Origin: CALXQW01 sp031553045
Lineage (GTDB): Bacteria > Verrucomicrobiota > Verrucomicrobiia > Opitutales > Intestinicryptomonadaceae
Direction: 5' to 3'
NCBI GenBank assembly: GCA_031553045.1
Contig: JAVBLZ010000006.1
Coordinates: 372,001-436,000 of the forward strand
DNA: 64,000 nt
Program-made: the position numbers and the translations under genes
Notes under the pieces: model-generated
Told to the model about the DNA's origin: nothing
The model's database searches: none
What the model saw: the letters and a program-made list of their open reading frames with translations, nothing else
Part shown: positions 26,347-35,350 of the stretch, piece by piece
Layout: every line of letters starts with the position of its first letter
How positions within the stretch are numbered: position 1 is the first letter of the stretch

Positions 26347-28602
26347 ATGATACAAAAACATACGGTAGAGGTTGCAGACCTCGGTATAAAAATCTCGACA
26401 GGCACGATAGCAAAACAATCTAGCGGCTCTGTTACAATCAGCTTGGGAGACACCACTGTCTTCGTAAGCGCAACAGCAGCAGGGTCTCTGCGTCCTGATC
26501 AGGACTTTTTCCCACTGACTGTTGATTATCGTGAAAACTTCTCGGCGGCTGGCAGGTTTCCGGGCGGTTATTTCAAGCGTGAAGGTCGCCCAAGCGAAAA
26601 AGAAATTCTGACATCCCGCCTGTGCGACAGGCCATTGCGTCCGCTTTTCCCAAAAGGCTTCATGAATGAAGTACAGGTGATTGGCATGCTCATGTCCACA
26701 GACCTCACCAATGATCCAGACATACTCATGGTCAACGGCGCTTCGGCTGCAATGCTGATTTCCGACATACCTTGGAATGGCCCTGTTGGTTGCGTAAGAA
26801 TTGGCGATATTGACGGCAAATTGGTAGTCAACCCAACTCATGAACAGATGATGGATTCTGTCTTAGACTTAATCTACGTCGGCAATGAGAAGGAAATGAT
26901 GATGATTGAAGGCAGCGCTGAACAATATCCTGAAGCCAAATTTATTGAGGCTCTTGAATTTGCTCAGGTGCAGATACAAAAAGTCATAGCCGCACAACGT
27001 GAGCTTGCAAAAATTGCCGGCAAGGCAAAAAGAGAGTTTCCGTTGGTAAAAGTTACTGAAGAAAATTTGAAGCTCTGCCGTGATTATGTTGGCGACAGGC
27101 TTTTGGCGGCGGTATTCCAAGACAACAAGCTCAAGCGCCAAGGCGATGTTGACGCTTTGATGACTGAAACTGCTGAATTTGTAAAAGGCAAAGTTGGCGA
27201 AGAAAAGTTCGAAAAAAACCAAATTAGAATGGCTTTTGAAGAATTGCAGGAAGAAGTTTATCGTGGCAATATTTTGGACGCAGGCAAACGTTGCGACGGC
27301 CGCAGCCCTACTGATTTGCGCCAGATTTCTTGCATGACAAACGTCTTGCCCAGAGTTCATGGCACAGCCATATTCTCAAGGGGCGAAACGCAGGCGTTGG
27401 TATCTACAACTCTCGGCACAAGCCGTGATTTTCAAGATTTGGACGGTCTCACTGGCGGCACAAAGCAAAAGTCTTTTATTTTGCATTACAACTTCCCACC
27501 CTATTCTGTCGGTGAAACAGGCAGATTTGGGACGCCTGGAAGACGTGAAATCGGCCACGGCGCACTTGCAGAAAGATCTATACTGCCAATCTTGCCATCT
27601 GAAGACGAATTTCCATACGCAATACGTTTGGTATCTGACATTATGGAATCTAACGGTTCAACTTCTATGGCTTCCGTCTGCGGCGGTTGCTTGAGCTTGA
27701 TGGATGCGGGCGTTCCAATTCAGACACCCGTTGCAGGCATAAGCTGCGGTTTGGTTTCAAAACGCAATCAAAACGGCGATATTGAAAAGTACGTTGTGCT
27801 AACAGACATCCTCGGCGCTGAAGACCACTTTGGCGATATGGACTTTAAAATCTGCGGCACAAGAAACGGTATCACGGGCTTCCAGTTGGATTTGAAAATC
27901 CAAGGTTTGCCGCATGAAATCACCAAAGAAGCCGTTGAACGCAACCGTGAAACCAGAATGAAAATTTTGGACATCATGGAACAGTCAATGCCACAACCCA
28001 ATAAAGATTTGAAAGAATGCGCACCACGCATCAAGATAATCAATATAGACCCCGACAAAGTCGGCATGCTCATCGGCCCTGGAGGCAAAAATATACGCAG
28101 AATTGTTGAAGTTTCCGGCGCACAAATAGACATTGACGACGATACACCTGGCAGAGTTCTCATCTATGCTACAAGTGCCGTATCTATGGATAGAGCCGTT
28201 GCTGAAGTTGAACAGGTAACCGGAGAGATTGAAGTTGGCAAAACATACAAAGGCATTGTGCGCTCTGTTAAAGAGTTCGGCGCATTTGTTGAATGTATGC
28301 CAGGTAAAGAAGGTTTGGTTCATATTTCCGAACTTACCACAGACGGCGTAAGGGTTGAAAAAACTGAAGATGTCTGCAAGCTTGGCGATGAAATCTTGGT
28401 AAAATGTATTGGCATAGACGACAAGGGCCGCGTAAAGCTTTCAAGGCGTGCGGCACTTTGCGAACAGCAAGGTCTGCCTTACGAGCCCCGCAAGGATGAA
28501 CGCCGTGAGCGTCCAGACAGGGGTGAACGTCGTGAGCGTGGCGATAGGCGTGAATTCCGTGAGCGTCGCCCAAGAGAAGACAATCAACAGAGTAACGATT
28601 AA
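26347..28602 (+). CDS. pnp: polynucleotide phosphorylase
   Basis: The 751-residue 3'-5' phosphorolytic RNase has the canonical layout. Two RNase PH domains (about 10-145 and 320-460) are joined by a helical linker. A KH domain follows near 555-615 (MLIGPGGKNIRRI), then an S1 domain near 620-690 (GKTYKGIVRSVKEFGAFVE). DFFPLTVDYRE and ATTLGTSRDFQ-like phosphate-binding motifs are present. The tail from about residue 710 is a run of Arg-Glu-Asp repeats (RRERPDRGERRERGDRRE) not found in the E. coli enzyme, probably an added disordered RNA-binding segment. Shine-Dalgarno AAGGAAAG lies just upstream. A strong terminator follows. Confidence 0.96.
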   Translation: MIQKHTVEVADLGIKISTGTIAKQSSGSVTISLGDTTVFVSATAAGSLRPDQDFFPLTVDYRENFSAAGRFPGGYFKREGRPSEKEILTSRLCDRPLRPLFPKGFMNEVQVIGMLMSTDLTNDPDILMVNGASAAMLISDIPWNGPVGCVRIGDIDGKLVVNPTHEQMMDSVLDLIYVGNEKEMMMIEGSAEQYPEAKFIEALEFAQVQIQKVIAAQRELAKIAGKAKREFPLVKVTEENLKLCRDYVGDRLLAAVFQDNKLKRQGDVDALMTETAEFVKGKVGEEKFEKNQIRMAFEELQEEVYRGNILDAGKRCDGRSPTDLRQISCMTNVLPRVHGTAIFSRGETQALVSTTLGTSRDFQDLDGLTGGTKQKSFILHYNFPPYSVGETGRFGTPGRREIGHGALAERSILPILPSEDEFPYAIRLVSDIMESNGSTSMASVCGGCLSLMDAGVPIQTPVAGISCGLVSKRNQNGDIEKYVVLTDILGAEDHFGDMDFKICGTRNGITGFQLDLKIQGLPHEITKEAVERNRETRMKILDIMEQSMPQPNKDLKECAPRIKIINIDPDKVGMLIGPGGKNIRRIVEVSGAQIDIDDDTPGRVLIYATSAVSMDRAVAEVEQVTGEIEVGKTYKGIVRSVKEFGAFVECMPGKEGLVHISELTTDGVRVEKTEDVCKLGDEILVKCIGIDDKGRVKLSRRAALCEQQGLPYEPRKDERRERPDRGERRERGDRREFRERRPREDNQQSND

Positions 28603-28624
28603 TTCTCAATACGTTTAATTTGCA

Positions 28625-28656
28625 AGACGGCGCATTTTATGCGCCGTCTTTTTTTT
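28625..28656 (+). terminator. terminator after pnp
   Basis: AGACGGCGCA (28625-28634), a short T-rich loop and TGCGCCGTCT (28640-28649) form a 10-bp GC-rich stem, followed by an uninterrupted T run. Confidence 0.93.
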
Positions 28657-28697
28657 GGAAAAAAAGTTTTACATTTCAAGCCAATGGGAATAGAAAT

Positions 28698-28726
28698 TTA
28701 GAATTATTCAGGGGGAATGATATAAC
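28698..28726 (+). promoter_or_regulatory. candidate promoter for the RND efflux genes
   Basis: TTAGAA (28698-28703), 17 bases, then TATAAC (28721-28726) lie only 10 bases before the ATG at 28737. A GGGGGA stretch at 28711-28716 is too far from the ATG to be a normal ribosome site, so a nearly leaderless mRNA is possible. Confidence 0.4.
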
Positions 28727-28736
28727 TTATATATGT

Positions 28737-29870
28737 ATGAAAATTTTTAGGAAAACCACAGTTCTCTTGGCGTTGCTTTCTTTGCTCTTAATTTCCGCTT
28801 GCGAAATTGAAAAGCCCGCCGCAAAAAAAACAGCGCAAACACCAAGGGTTGAGGTAGCCAACCCCCTAGTCAAAGAGATTGAAATTTGGGACGAGTACCA
28901 AGCGCAAATAGAGGGCGAAAAATCTGTCGAGATTAGGGCGAGGGTCAACGGTTACCTGCAAAAAATTCACTTTAATGACGGGGACTTTGTCAAGGAAGGT
29001 CAACTGCTTTTTGAAATAGATTCACGCCCCTTTGAAGCAATAGTTGAAGCCTGCAAGGCTACGGTCAGCGAGATTCAGGCAAAGGTTGACTTTGCCGAAG
29101 GCAATTTAAGGCGCGGGCAAGAGCTGATGAGTTCAAACGCAATTTCAAAAGAAATGCTCGAAACAAGAAAGAGCGAGCTTGCAACAGCAAAAGCAGTGTT
29201 GTTAAGCGCACAAGCCAAATTGAAAGAAGAAAATCTAAATTTGGAGTTCACAAAAATTTATTCCCCAATTTCGGGATACGTTAGCAAAAGATTTGTGGAC
29301 GAAGGCAATTTGGTTTCGGCAAGCACCACAATGCTTGCCACCATAGTATCCAGAGATTTTGTCTATGCCTACTTCCAAGTCAGCGAGCGTGATTTGATAC
29401 GCTATGCGGAAAACAAACTCTTTGACCAAATAGACCAAGTCAATAAAAAAGGCCCTGCTGTTCAATTTAGTCTTATGGATGAAACAACGCCCTCGCATTT
29501 TGGCTATCTAAATTATGTGGAAAATAAATTGAACTCTTTGAGCTTTGAATTAAGGGCTATTATTGAAAATAAAAATGGAAAGCTTTTCCCTGGGATGTAC
29601 GGCATGATTAGGCTTTGCGCTGGTAAACCGCAAAAGCGCATACTTTTGCCTGAATATGTGATAGGCACAGACCTAGTGGGGCGATACGTTCTTTGTGTGG
29701 ATAAAGAAAATATTGTTGTCTCAAAACCCGTAAAACTTGGAGAGCTCATAGACAATATGCAGGTTGTGCTTGAGGGTATAACGCAAGAAGATTTTGTAAT
29801 CATAAACGGGCTTCAACGTGCCACGCCAAAAGCAAAGGTGGATATTACGGTCAAGGAGATTGAGCAATGA
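28737..29870 (+). CDS. RND efflux periplasmic adaptor lipoprotein (AcrA/MexA-like)
   Basis: The start is set at 28737, where a 377-residue product begins with a lipoprotein signal ending LISAC (Cys22). The open frame continues upstream to 28620 but runs through the pnp terminator. The protein has the membrane-fusion layout: a lipoyl half-motif (ARVNGYLQKIHFNDGDFVKEGQLLFEIDSR, shown here in two parts: residues about 62-77 and 78-91), a coiled-coil hairpin, the return lipoyl half (LEFTKIYSPISGYVSK), a beta-barrel and a membrane-proximal domain. It bridges the inner-membrane pump to an outer-membrane channel. The stop overlaps the pump gene by 4 bases (ATGA), indicating translational coupling. 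No outer-membrane factor gene follows. Confidence 0.9.
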   Translation: MKIFRKTTVLLALLSLLLISACEIEKPAAKKTAQTPRVEVANPLVKEIEIWDEYQAQIEGEKSVEIRARVNGYLQKIHFNDGDFVKEGQLLFEIDSRPFEAIVEACKATVSEIQAKVDFAEGNLRRGQELMSSNAISKEMLETRKSELATAKAVLLSAQAKLKEENLNLEFTKIYSPISGYVSKRFVDEGNLVSASTTMLATIVSRDFVYAYFQVSERDLIRYAENKLFDQIDQVNKKGPAVQFSLMDETTPSHFGYLNYVENKLNSLSFELRAIIENKNGKLFPGMYGMIRLCAGKPQKRILLPEYVIGTDLVGRYVLCVDKENIVVSKPVKLGELIDNMQVVLEGITQEDFVIINGLQRATPKAKVDITVKEIEQ

Positions 29871-32800
29871 AGTTTTCTCACTTCTTTATAGACAGACCCA
29901 TATTTGCCTCGGTTATATCCATATTCATAGTTTTGGTGGGTTTGGCGGCATTTGTAAATTTGCCGGTAACTCAATATCCTGAAATTGCGCCCCCTACCGT
30001 TTCAATTTCAACAAAATATTCCGGAGCGTCTCCAGATATAGTTATGAATACTGTCTGTGCGCCGCTTGAGCAAGAAATCAACGGTGTTGAGAACATGCTG
30101 TATATGCAAAGCTCATGCGCTTCAGACGGGAGTTTGAGCATAGATGTTGTTTTTGAAACCGGCACAGACCCAGACTTGGCGCATATCATGGTGCAAAATA
30201 GGGTCTCAAAATCGGAATCTAGACTTCCAAAAGAAGTCCGTGATGTGGGGCTTACAGTCCGCAAACGCACCCCAGATATACTTGTATATATAAACCTATT
30301 TTCGCCAAACGGCACAAGAGACAAATTGTATTTATCAAATTACGCAATTACCCAAATGCAAGACAGGCTTTCAAGAGTTCAGGGTATTAGTGAATTTAAC
30401 ATATTCGGCGCAAAAGAATACTGCATGAGAATTTGGCTTGATCCAAACAGGCTTTCGGCGGTTGACATATCTCCTGTTCAGGTAATAACGGCATTGCAGG
30501 AACAAAACAAGCAACTTGCAGCAGGAAAATTGAATCAACCTCCGCTTCAGTCCGGGGCTGCATTTGAGATTGCAATCAACGCCAAGGGGCGTCTGCAAAC
30601 GGAGGAAGAATTCGGCAATGTTGTTGTTAAATCTACGCCCGATGGCCGTATCATAACTGTTAAAGACATAGCCAGAGTTGAGCTTGGCGCAAACACCTAT
30701 GGTAACGAAACCTATCTTAACGGTAGAGACGCTGTGCTCATGGGCGCATATCAACTGCCGGGCTCTAACGCCGTTGACACCATGAAGCACCTCAAACGTG
30801 AACTTGAGGAAATGAAACTGACATTCCCAGACGATGTTGATTACCTTATTGGCATAGATTTAACGGCGTTTATATCTGAATCAATCAAAGAAGTCTGGGT
30901 TACAATTTTTATAGCAATAGCGCTTGTTGTGGTCGTGATTATGGTCTTTTTGCAGAACTGGCGCAGCGCACTCATACCTCTTTTTGCAATACCCGTTTCT
31001 TTGATAGGCACTTTTGCGGCAATGTACGCTTTTGGTTTTTCATTAAACAATTTGTCCCTGTTTGGGCTAGTACTTGCAATAGGCATAGTTGTGGATGACG
31101 CCATTGTTGTCGTAGAAAATGTGGAGCGCAATATGACACAGTTCAAGCTTCCCCCAAAAGAAGCAACTAAAAACGCCATGAGCCAAGTTCAGGGCGCATT
31201 GATTGCAATAGTGCTCGTGCTCAGCAGCGTCTTTATACCAACAGCCCTCTTAAGCGGCATACTTGGGCAGTTTTACAGACAATTTGCGCTGACAATAGCA
31301 ACATCTACAATAATATCTGGGTTGGTTTCTTTGACGCTTACGCCCGCACTTTGCGCAACATTTTTAAAATCTCACGATGATGAGCATGATTTGTTTACAA
31401 AATTTTGGAATTTTACTTTCGGAAGAATATTCAAGTTGTTCAACAAAGCCTTTGATTGTATCTCACATTTATACGGCAATTTTGTAAAGGCGCTCACAAA
31501 AGTTTATATAATAATTTTACTACTTTATGTGGCGCTTATCGCCGTAACAATACACTTCTTTACCATAACCCCAAAGGGCTTCATACCTAAGCAAGACCAA
31601 GGCTACTTCATGGTGTCCATACAATTGCCAGACGCTTCAAGTTTTGAAAGAACAGATGAGCTTTCTAGGAATGCAAGCAAAATCATAGAAAGCATAGACG
31701 GCGTTAAATACTGCATGGTAATGGGTGGGCGCAGTATGTCCGGCCCATCTTCAAGTTCATCCAGACTTATGGTGAACCTTACGGAAATGTCTGAACGCTA
31801 CCCCAAAGGCAACACGCTTGATGTAGTGATGGACAAGGCAAGGGCAAGGCTTACAAAAGAAATTTTGGGTGCAAAAATCAACCTCTCAACGCCGACAACA
31901 GTCAGGGGCTTTGGTAGCGGCGGCGGTGCAGATTGGCGTTTGCAAATGCAAGATAAGGCGGGCCTTGGCCAGGAATATATAGAAAAATATGTACACATAC
32001 TCGTTAAAGAAATTTTGACGCTGAATAGTATTAGTGAAGCCTATACCTCTTATACCGCAATGACGCCCCAGCTTTATATAGATGTAGATAGGCAAAGGGC
32101 GCAAAAGCTCAACGTTTCTATCGCCTCAATATTTACAACTTTGCAATTTAACTTGGGCTCTATTTATGTGAATGACTTCAACCTTTTGGGCAGAGTTTAT
32201 AGGGTTGTTGCCCAAGCAGAGAGTCGTGATAGGGCTAATCTTCAAAACATCTACAATCTAAAAGTCCCAAATGCTTTCGGTAAAAATGTTCCGCTTGGTT
32301 CTCTGATAAAAATCAAGCGCACGGTGGGTCCTGAATTTACAATGCGTTACAATCTTTACCCTTGCGCAACGGTGCAAGGCAATATCCGCACGGGTTACAG
32401 CAGCGGCGAAGTCATATCGCAGATAGAAAAGATTGCCGCCGAAATTTTGCCAACAGGCATGGGGATAGAATGGACAGATTTGGCTTTCCAAGAAAAACGG
32501 GCGGGCAACTCATCTATATATATTTTTGCCGCCTGCGTGGTCTTTGTATTTTTGCTGCTTTGCGCTCTTTATGAAAGTTGGAGCCTGCCCTTTTCTATCA
32601 TACTAATAGTGCCATTGGTGCTTTTGTTTGCGGTGATGGGCACTTATTACAGCCGCTTAGACATCAACATAATGTCTCAAATAGGCTTTGTAACGTTGAT
32701 AGGCTTGGCATGCAAAAACGCAATATTGATTGTAGAGTTTGCAAAACAGCGTGAAGACTCCGGCGAAGATACGGCCTCGGCAGTCAGCACATCATCCCGC

Positions 32801-33007
32801 AACAGACTACGCCCAATCTTGATGACAAGCTTTGCCTTCATATTTGGCGTTGCTCCGTTGGTATGGGGAACGGGTGCGGGTTTTGAATTGAGAAAAGCCC
32901 TAGGCACTTCCGTATTTTACGGCATGATAGGCATAACCGCATTCGGCTGTATATTTACGCCGGTATTCTACTACGTGATAAGCAAACTTTTCAGAAACAA
33001 ATCTTGA
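29867..33007 (+). CDS. RND multidrug efflux pump, HAE1 family (AcrB/MexB-like)
   Basis: The 1046-residue inner-membrane transporter matches AcrB in length and order: one helix, a large periplasmic loop, six helices, then a repeat. The proton-relay residues are visible as Asp410 and Asp411 in GIVVDDAIVVVENV (helix 4) and Lys950 in GLACKNAILIVEF (helix 10). The pump exchanges protons for hydrophobic toxicants, drugs or bile-like compounds taken from the periplasm and inner membrane. It forms an operon with the adaptor gene. An outer-membrane TolC-type partner is not in the window and must be encoded elsewhere. No TetR or MarR regulator is adjacent. No clear terminator follows; the next gene is convergent. 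Confidence 0.95.
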   Translation: MKFSHFFIDRPIFASVISIFIVLVGLAAFVNLPVTQYPEIAPPTVSISTKYSGASPDIVMNTVCAPLEQEINGVENMLYMQSSCASDGSLSIDVVFETGTDPDLAHIMVQNRVSKSESRLPKEVRDVGLTVRKRTPDILVYINLFSPNGTRDKLYLSNYAITQMQDRLSRVQGISEFNIFGAKEYCMRIWLDPNRLSAVDISPVQVITALQEQNKQLAAGKLNQPPLQSGAAFEIAINAKGRLQTEEEFGNVVVKSTPDGRIITVKDIARVELGANTYGNETYLNGRDAVLMGAYQLPGSNAVDTMKHLKRELEEMKLTFPDDVDYLIGIDLTAFISESIKEVWVTIFIAIALVVVVIMVFLQNWRSALIPLFAIPVSLIGTFAAMYAFGFSLNNLSLFGLVLAIGIVVDDAIVVVENVERNMTQFKLPPKEATKNAMSQVQGALIAIVLVLSSVFIPTALLSGILGQFYRQFALTIATSTIISGLVSLTLTPALCATFLKSHDDEHDLFTKFWNFTFGRIFKLFNKAFDCISHLYGNFVKALTKVYIIILLLYVALIAVTIHFFTITPKGFIPKQDQGYFMVSIQLPDASSFERTDELSRNASKIIESIDGVKYCMVMGGRSMSGPSSSSSRLMVNLTEMSERYPKGNTLDVVMDKARARLTKEILGAKINLSTPTTVRGFGSGGGADWRLQMQDKAGLGQEYIEKYVHILVKEILTLNSISEAYTSYTAMTPQLYIDVDRQRAQKLNVSIASIFTTLQFNLGSIYVNDFNLLGRVYRVVAQAESRDRANLQNIYNLKVPNAFGKNVPLGSLIKIKRTVGPEFTMRYNLYPCATVQGNIRTGYSSGEVISQIEKIAAEILPTGMGIEWTDLAFQEKRAGNSSIYIFAACVVFVFLLLCALYESWSLPFSIILIVPLVLLFAVMGTYYSRLDINIMSQIGFVTLIGLACKNAILIVEFAKQREDSGEDTASAVSTSSRNRLRPILMTSFAFIFGVAPLVWGTGAGFELRKALGTSVFYGMIGITAFGCIFTPVFYYVISKLFRNKS

Positions 33008-33082
33008 TAAAATCGCCAGAGGATCGTCAATAAATTATGCTACGCCTAGCTGGCTTCTCCCATTAAGACCTACCGAGAACCA

Positions 33083-33814
33083 CTATTTTGCATCTTCCTC
33101 AAACCATGAATTAAATTCTTCAAGTATGGAGCTTAATATATTCATGCCATTGATATTTTTAATTACTGAGGCAATATCATCAATTCTATTCATCTTTTCC
33201 TGAACATCGCTTGGTAATTTAAAGCCCGGCCCTACCAGAACATCTATATTTTTGTCCTTATCATATTCTTTTTTAAAGTCATTGTAATGCATCTGAGATA
33301 TTGCTCTGGCAAGCGTAAGAGCACGCTTAAAATTACGTTCGGAATTATCCATATATGTTTTGGCCTTCTGTGCTGCTTCACGGTTGGCTAGAGTTGCTTT
33401 GTTGAGTTTGGGCATAGGTGCTTTTATTGCTTTTGCAACTTCTATCACAGTATCGCATTGCATCAACACTGTGCTTGAATCGAGCTTTAGCCTGTCAAGT
33501 TCCGAACCCAAATTCAATGCAGCCTCATTTTGATTGTCAGCATACGCCAGAGTCTGCTTCATCGATGCATAATTTTTAACATACTCTAAATAATAGGTAA
33601 GCATTTGTTGATAGTCGTGGTCATAAGCCGATTTTACAGTGGGATTTGGGCTAGCCGCATTGCGAAAATCTTTAGATCCCAAGGGCGCAACGACGCTTTC
33701 CAAACAACCATGCAAGATATCCATACCTGAAGTGCACCCAAATAATGAAAATCCCAATGTTAAAATTAAAGAAAACAACAAAATATCATATTTTTTTATT
33801 ACATTTTTTTTCAT
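33083..33814 (-). CDS. orphan lipoprotein, helical, no recognised family
   Basis: The 243-residue product has a lipoprotein leader ending SLFGC (Cys27). The mature chain is mostly predicted helix with many Lys, Asp, Asn and Ala residues and no aromatic clusters, consistent with a coiled or bundled periplasmic protein. The start is well supported by AAAGGAG five bases before the ATG. I do not recognise a family. It stands alone, convergent with the RND pump gene, and is followed upstream by an AT-rich non-coding stretch of about 375 bases. That makes it a candidate acquired or lineage-specific gene, although its codons are not strikingly different from its neighbours. Confidence 0.6.
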   Translation of the reverse strand: MKKNVIKKYDILLFSLILTLGFSLFGCTSGMDILHGCLESVVAPLGSKDFRNAASPNPTVKSAYDHDYQQMLTYYLEYVKNYASMKQTLAYADNQNEAALNLGSELDRLKLDSSTVLMQCDTVIEVAKAIKAPMPKLNKATLANREAAQKAKTYMDNSERNFKRALTLARAISQMHYNDFKKEYDKDKNIDVLVGPGFKLPSDVQEKMNRIDDIASVIKNINGMNILSSILEEFNSWFEEDAK

Positions 33815-34191
33815 TTTTACTCCTTTATATTTATAAATAATAATTTAAACTTATATTGATGTGTAAATTTCATTTTAAAAAAGTCAAATACATTATATTA
33901 TTTAAATAGTAATAATTAAAATATATAAATTAATAGAAATTGCAGAACACAATCCCCCTCAATTTGACAAACGCAGCTCAGTTTAAAATTATCAAAAAGC
34001 CCAAGAAATATCCCTAATAATTTCAATTTCCCGATGAGTTTAAATTTTCTAAACCTTGCTGTGTAAAATAAATCTAAAGGCATATTTGTTATATATATGG
34101 CATAAATATAACATACAAAAAACTGTCATGCGTTTTGCAACATGACAGTTTTTGAAGATCTCCCAATAAACTACGGATGTAATTGTAAAAT
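33815..34191 (-). other. AT-rich intergenic region between the orphan lipoprotein and gpsA
   Basis: These 377 bases are markedly AT-rich. They contain the ribosome site of the lipoprotein gene (AAAGGAG at about 33819-33826 on the minus strand) and, near the gpsA side, a strong terminator. Between them (about 33840-34110) I see no open frame, tRNA, riboswitch fold or repeat that I can support. The middle presumably carries the lipoprotein promoter. Confidence 0.5.
34118..34153. terminator. bidirectional terminator after gpsA
   Basis: AAAAACTGTCATG (34118-34130) and CATGACAGTTTTT (34141-34153) make a 13-bp stem with a 10-base loop. T runs on both strands allow termination either way. For the minus-strand gpsA operon it lies 39 bases after the stop. 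Confidence 0.9.
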
Positions 34192-35187
34192 TTACTCCGC
34201 ACTGCAAATGCGTTCAAGACATTCCTGCCTTGATATTTTACCTTCAGACAAATCGCAGAGAGCGGACATTATCGGCAAATGCAAAGAATAATCTTTTGCA
34301 AACATCTTGCAAATTTGTATAGTTTCTATGCCTGCGCAAACCCTGCCGTTTAGCATAGACAAAGCATCAGACAAGTTTTTGCCCAATCCAAGCTGCTCAC
34401 CAGTGCGCCTATTGCGAGAGTCCGGGCTCATACATGTCGTAAGCACGTCTCCTAAAAGTGCGGGCTCTTTAATAAAAGAATCGCTCCAAGCGCCCAAAGC
34501 TGCGGCAGCCCTGTAAATTTCCTGAAAGCCGCGCGCCATGACAATAGCCTTGGTGTTTGCGCCCTGCTTCATACCGTCGCAAAACCCTGCGGCAAGAGCC
34601 ACAATATTTTTGAGCGCCCCCCCTATTTCAATGCCCACAACATCATTGCTTGGACGCACCCTGAAAGTGTCGGTATTGAAAAGTTTAGCGGCAACAACGG
34701 CTTCATCCAAAGATGTCAATGCAACAACAGCTTCCGCATAATTGCCCTGTGCAACTTCAAAAGCAATATTGGGACCCATAATAGAGCCATACGCCAAAGC
34801 CTGTGGAACTTCCTGCGCCAATATTTGCGAGGGTCTGCGCCAAGTGTTTGTTTCAATGCCTTTGCCCGCATTAAGCATTATAGCTCCCGTTTCAATATGT
34901 GCAGAAAACTTTTTTGCCGTAGGCGCTAAAAAATGAATTGGCACAACCCAAAGCACCAACTTTGCGCCCTTCAATACTTCCGCCTCATTGCTTGAAAATT
35001 TCACATTAGCCGGAATTTTTATGTTTGGCAAAAACATATCGTTGGTACATTTGCAAGTAACTGAGTCTATTACTTCTTGCTCTCTTGCCCACACAGAGAC
35101 TTCTTTAACATTCTTAGATAAAATTATCGCCAGCGAAGTACCCCACGCACCTGCTCCCAAAACCGCCACTTTGTTTACATTTTCCAT
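34192..35187 (-). CDS. gpsA: NAD(P)-dependent glycerol-3-phosphate dehydrogenase
   Basis: The 331-residue cytosolic enzyme reduces dihydroxyacetone phosphate to sn-glycerol-3-phosphate for phospholipid synthesis. The Rossmann signature VLGAGAWGTSLAIIL is at residues 9-23. The GpsA pattern GSIMGPNIAFEVAQG and the catalytic-lysine region GIEIGGALKNIVALAAGFCDG are clear. It is the last gene of the minus-strand run SDR - small membrane protein - gpsA; the small protein's stop lies 3 bases upstream of its ATG. This places lipid-precursor supply next to an SDR of possible lipid function. Confidence 0.95.
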   Translation of the reverse strand: MENVNKVAVLGAGAWGTSLAIILSKNVKEVSVWAREQEVIDSVTCKCTNDMFLPNIKIPANVKFSSNEAEVLKGAKLVLWVVPIHFLAPTAKKFSAHIETGAIMLNAGKGIETNTWRRPSQILAQEVPQALAYGSIMGPNIAFEVAQGNYAEAVVALTSLDEAVVAAKLFNTDTFRVRPSNDVVGIEIGGALKNIVALAAGFCDGMKQGANTKAIVMARGFQEIYRAAAALGAWSDSFIKEPALLGDVLTTCMSPDSRNRRTGEQLGLGKNLSDALSMLNGRVCAGIETIQICKMFAKDYSLHLPIMSALCDLSEGKISRQECLERICSAE

Positions 35188-35190
35188 AAA

Positions 35191-35346
35191 TTATTTTTTT
35201 GAAATTTCGCAACTTTGCTCAAAAGGCGTCTTAGTAATTACAAGCCCTGCGCCGAGCAAAAAGAAAACCAACGCCAAATAGATGATTGCTATCACAAATT
35301 TTGGCGTCGTTGCCGTCTGCAATGTATATTTCTTTATAAAATACAT
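35191..35346 (-). CDS. 51-residue single-span membrane protein between the SDR gene and gpsA
   Basis: Reading the minus strand from the ATG at 35346 gives exactly 51 codons and a TAA at 35191-35193. The chain starts MYFIKKYTLQ, then has one hydrophobic helix (about 18-37, containing AIIYLALVFFLLGAGL), and ends in a hydrophilic KTPFEQSCEISKK tail. GAAG lies a few bases before the start. It begins 4 bases after the SDR stop and ends 3 bases before the gpsA start, so the spacing fits a true operon gene. Positive residues before the helix suggest the N-terminus is inside. No family is recognised. It is below the usual gene-calling length. Confidence 0.65.
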   Translation of the reverse strand: MYFIKKYTLQTATTPKFVIAIIYLALVFFLLGAGLVITKTPFEQSCEISKK

Positions 35347-35350
35347 ATCT

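Noticed and set aside
28620..28736. Upstream extension of the RND adaptor frame
   Set aside because: It runs through the pnp terminator, and the lipoprotein signal begins at 28737.
33008..33082. Attachment site or outer-membrane factor remnant after the RND pump
   Set aside because: A short GCCAG...CTGGC pairing is present but is too small and has a long loop; there is no integrase or gene fragment nearby.
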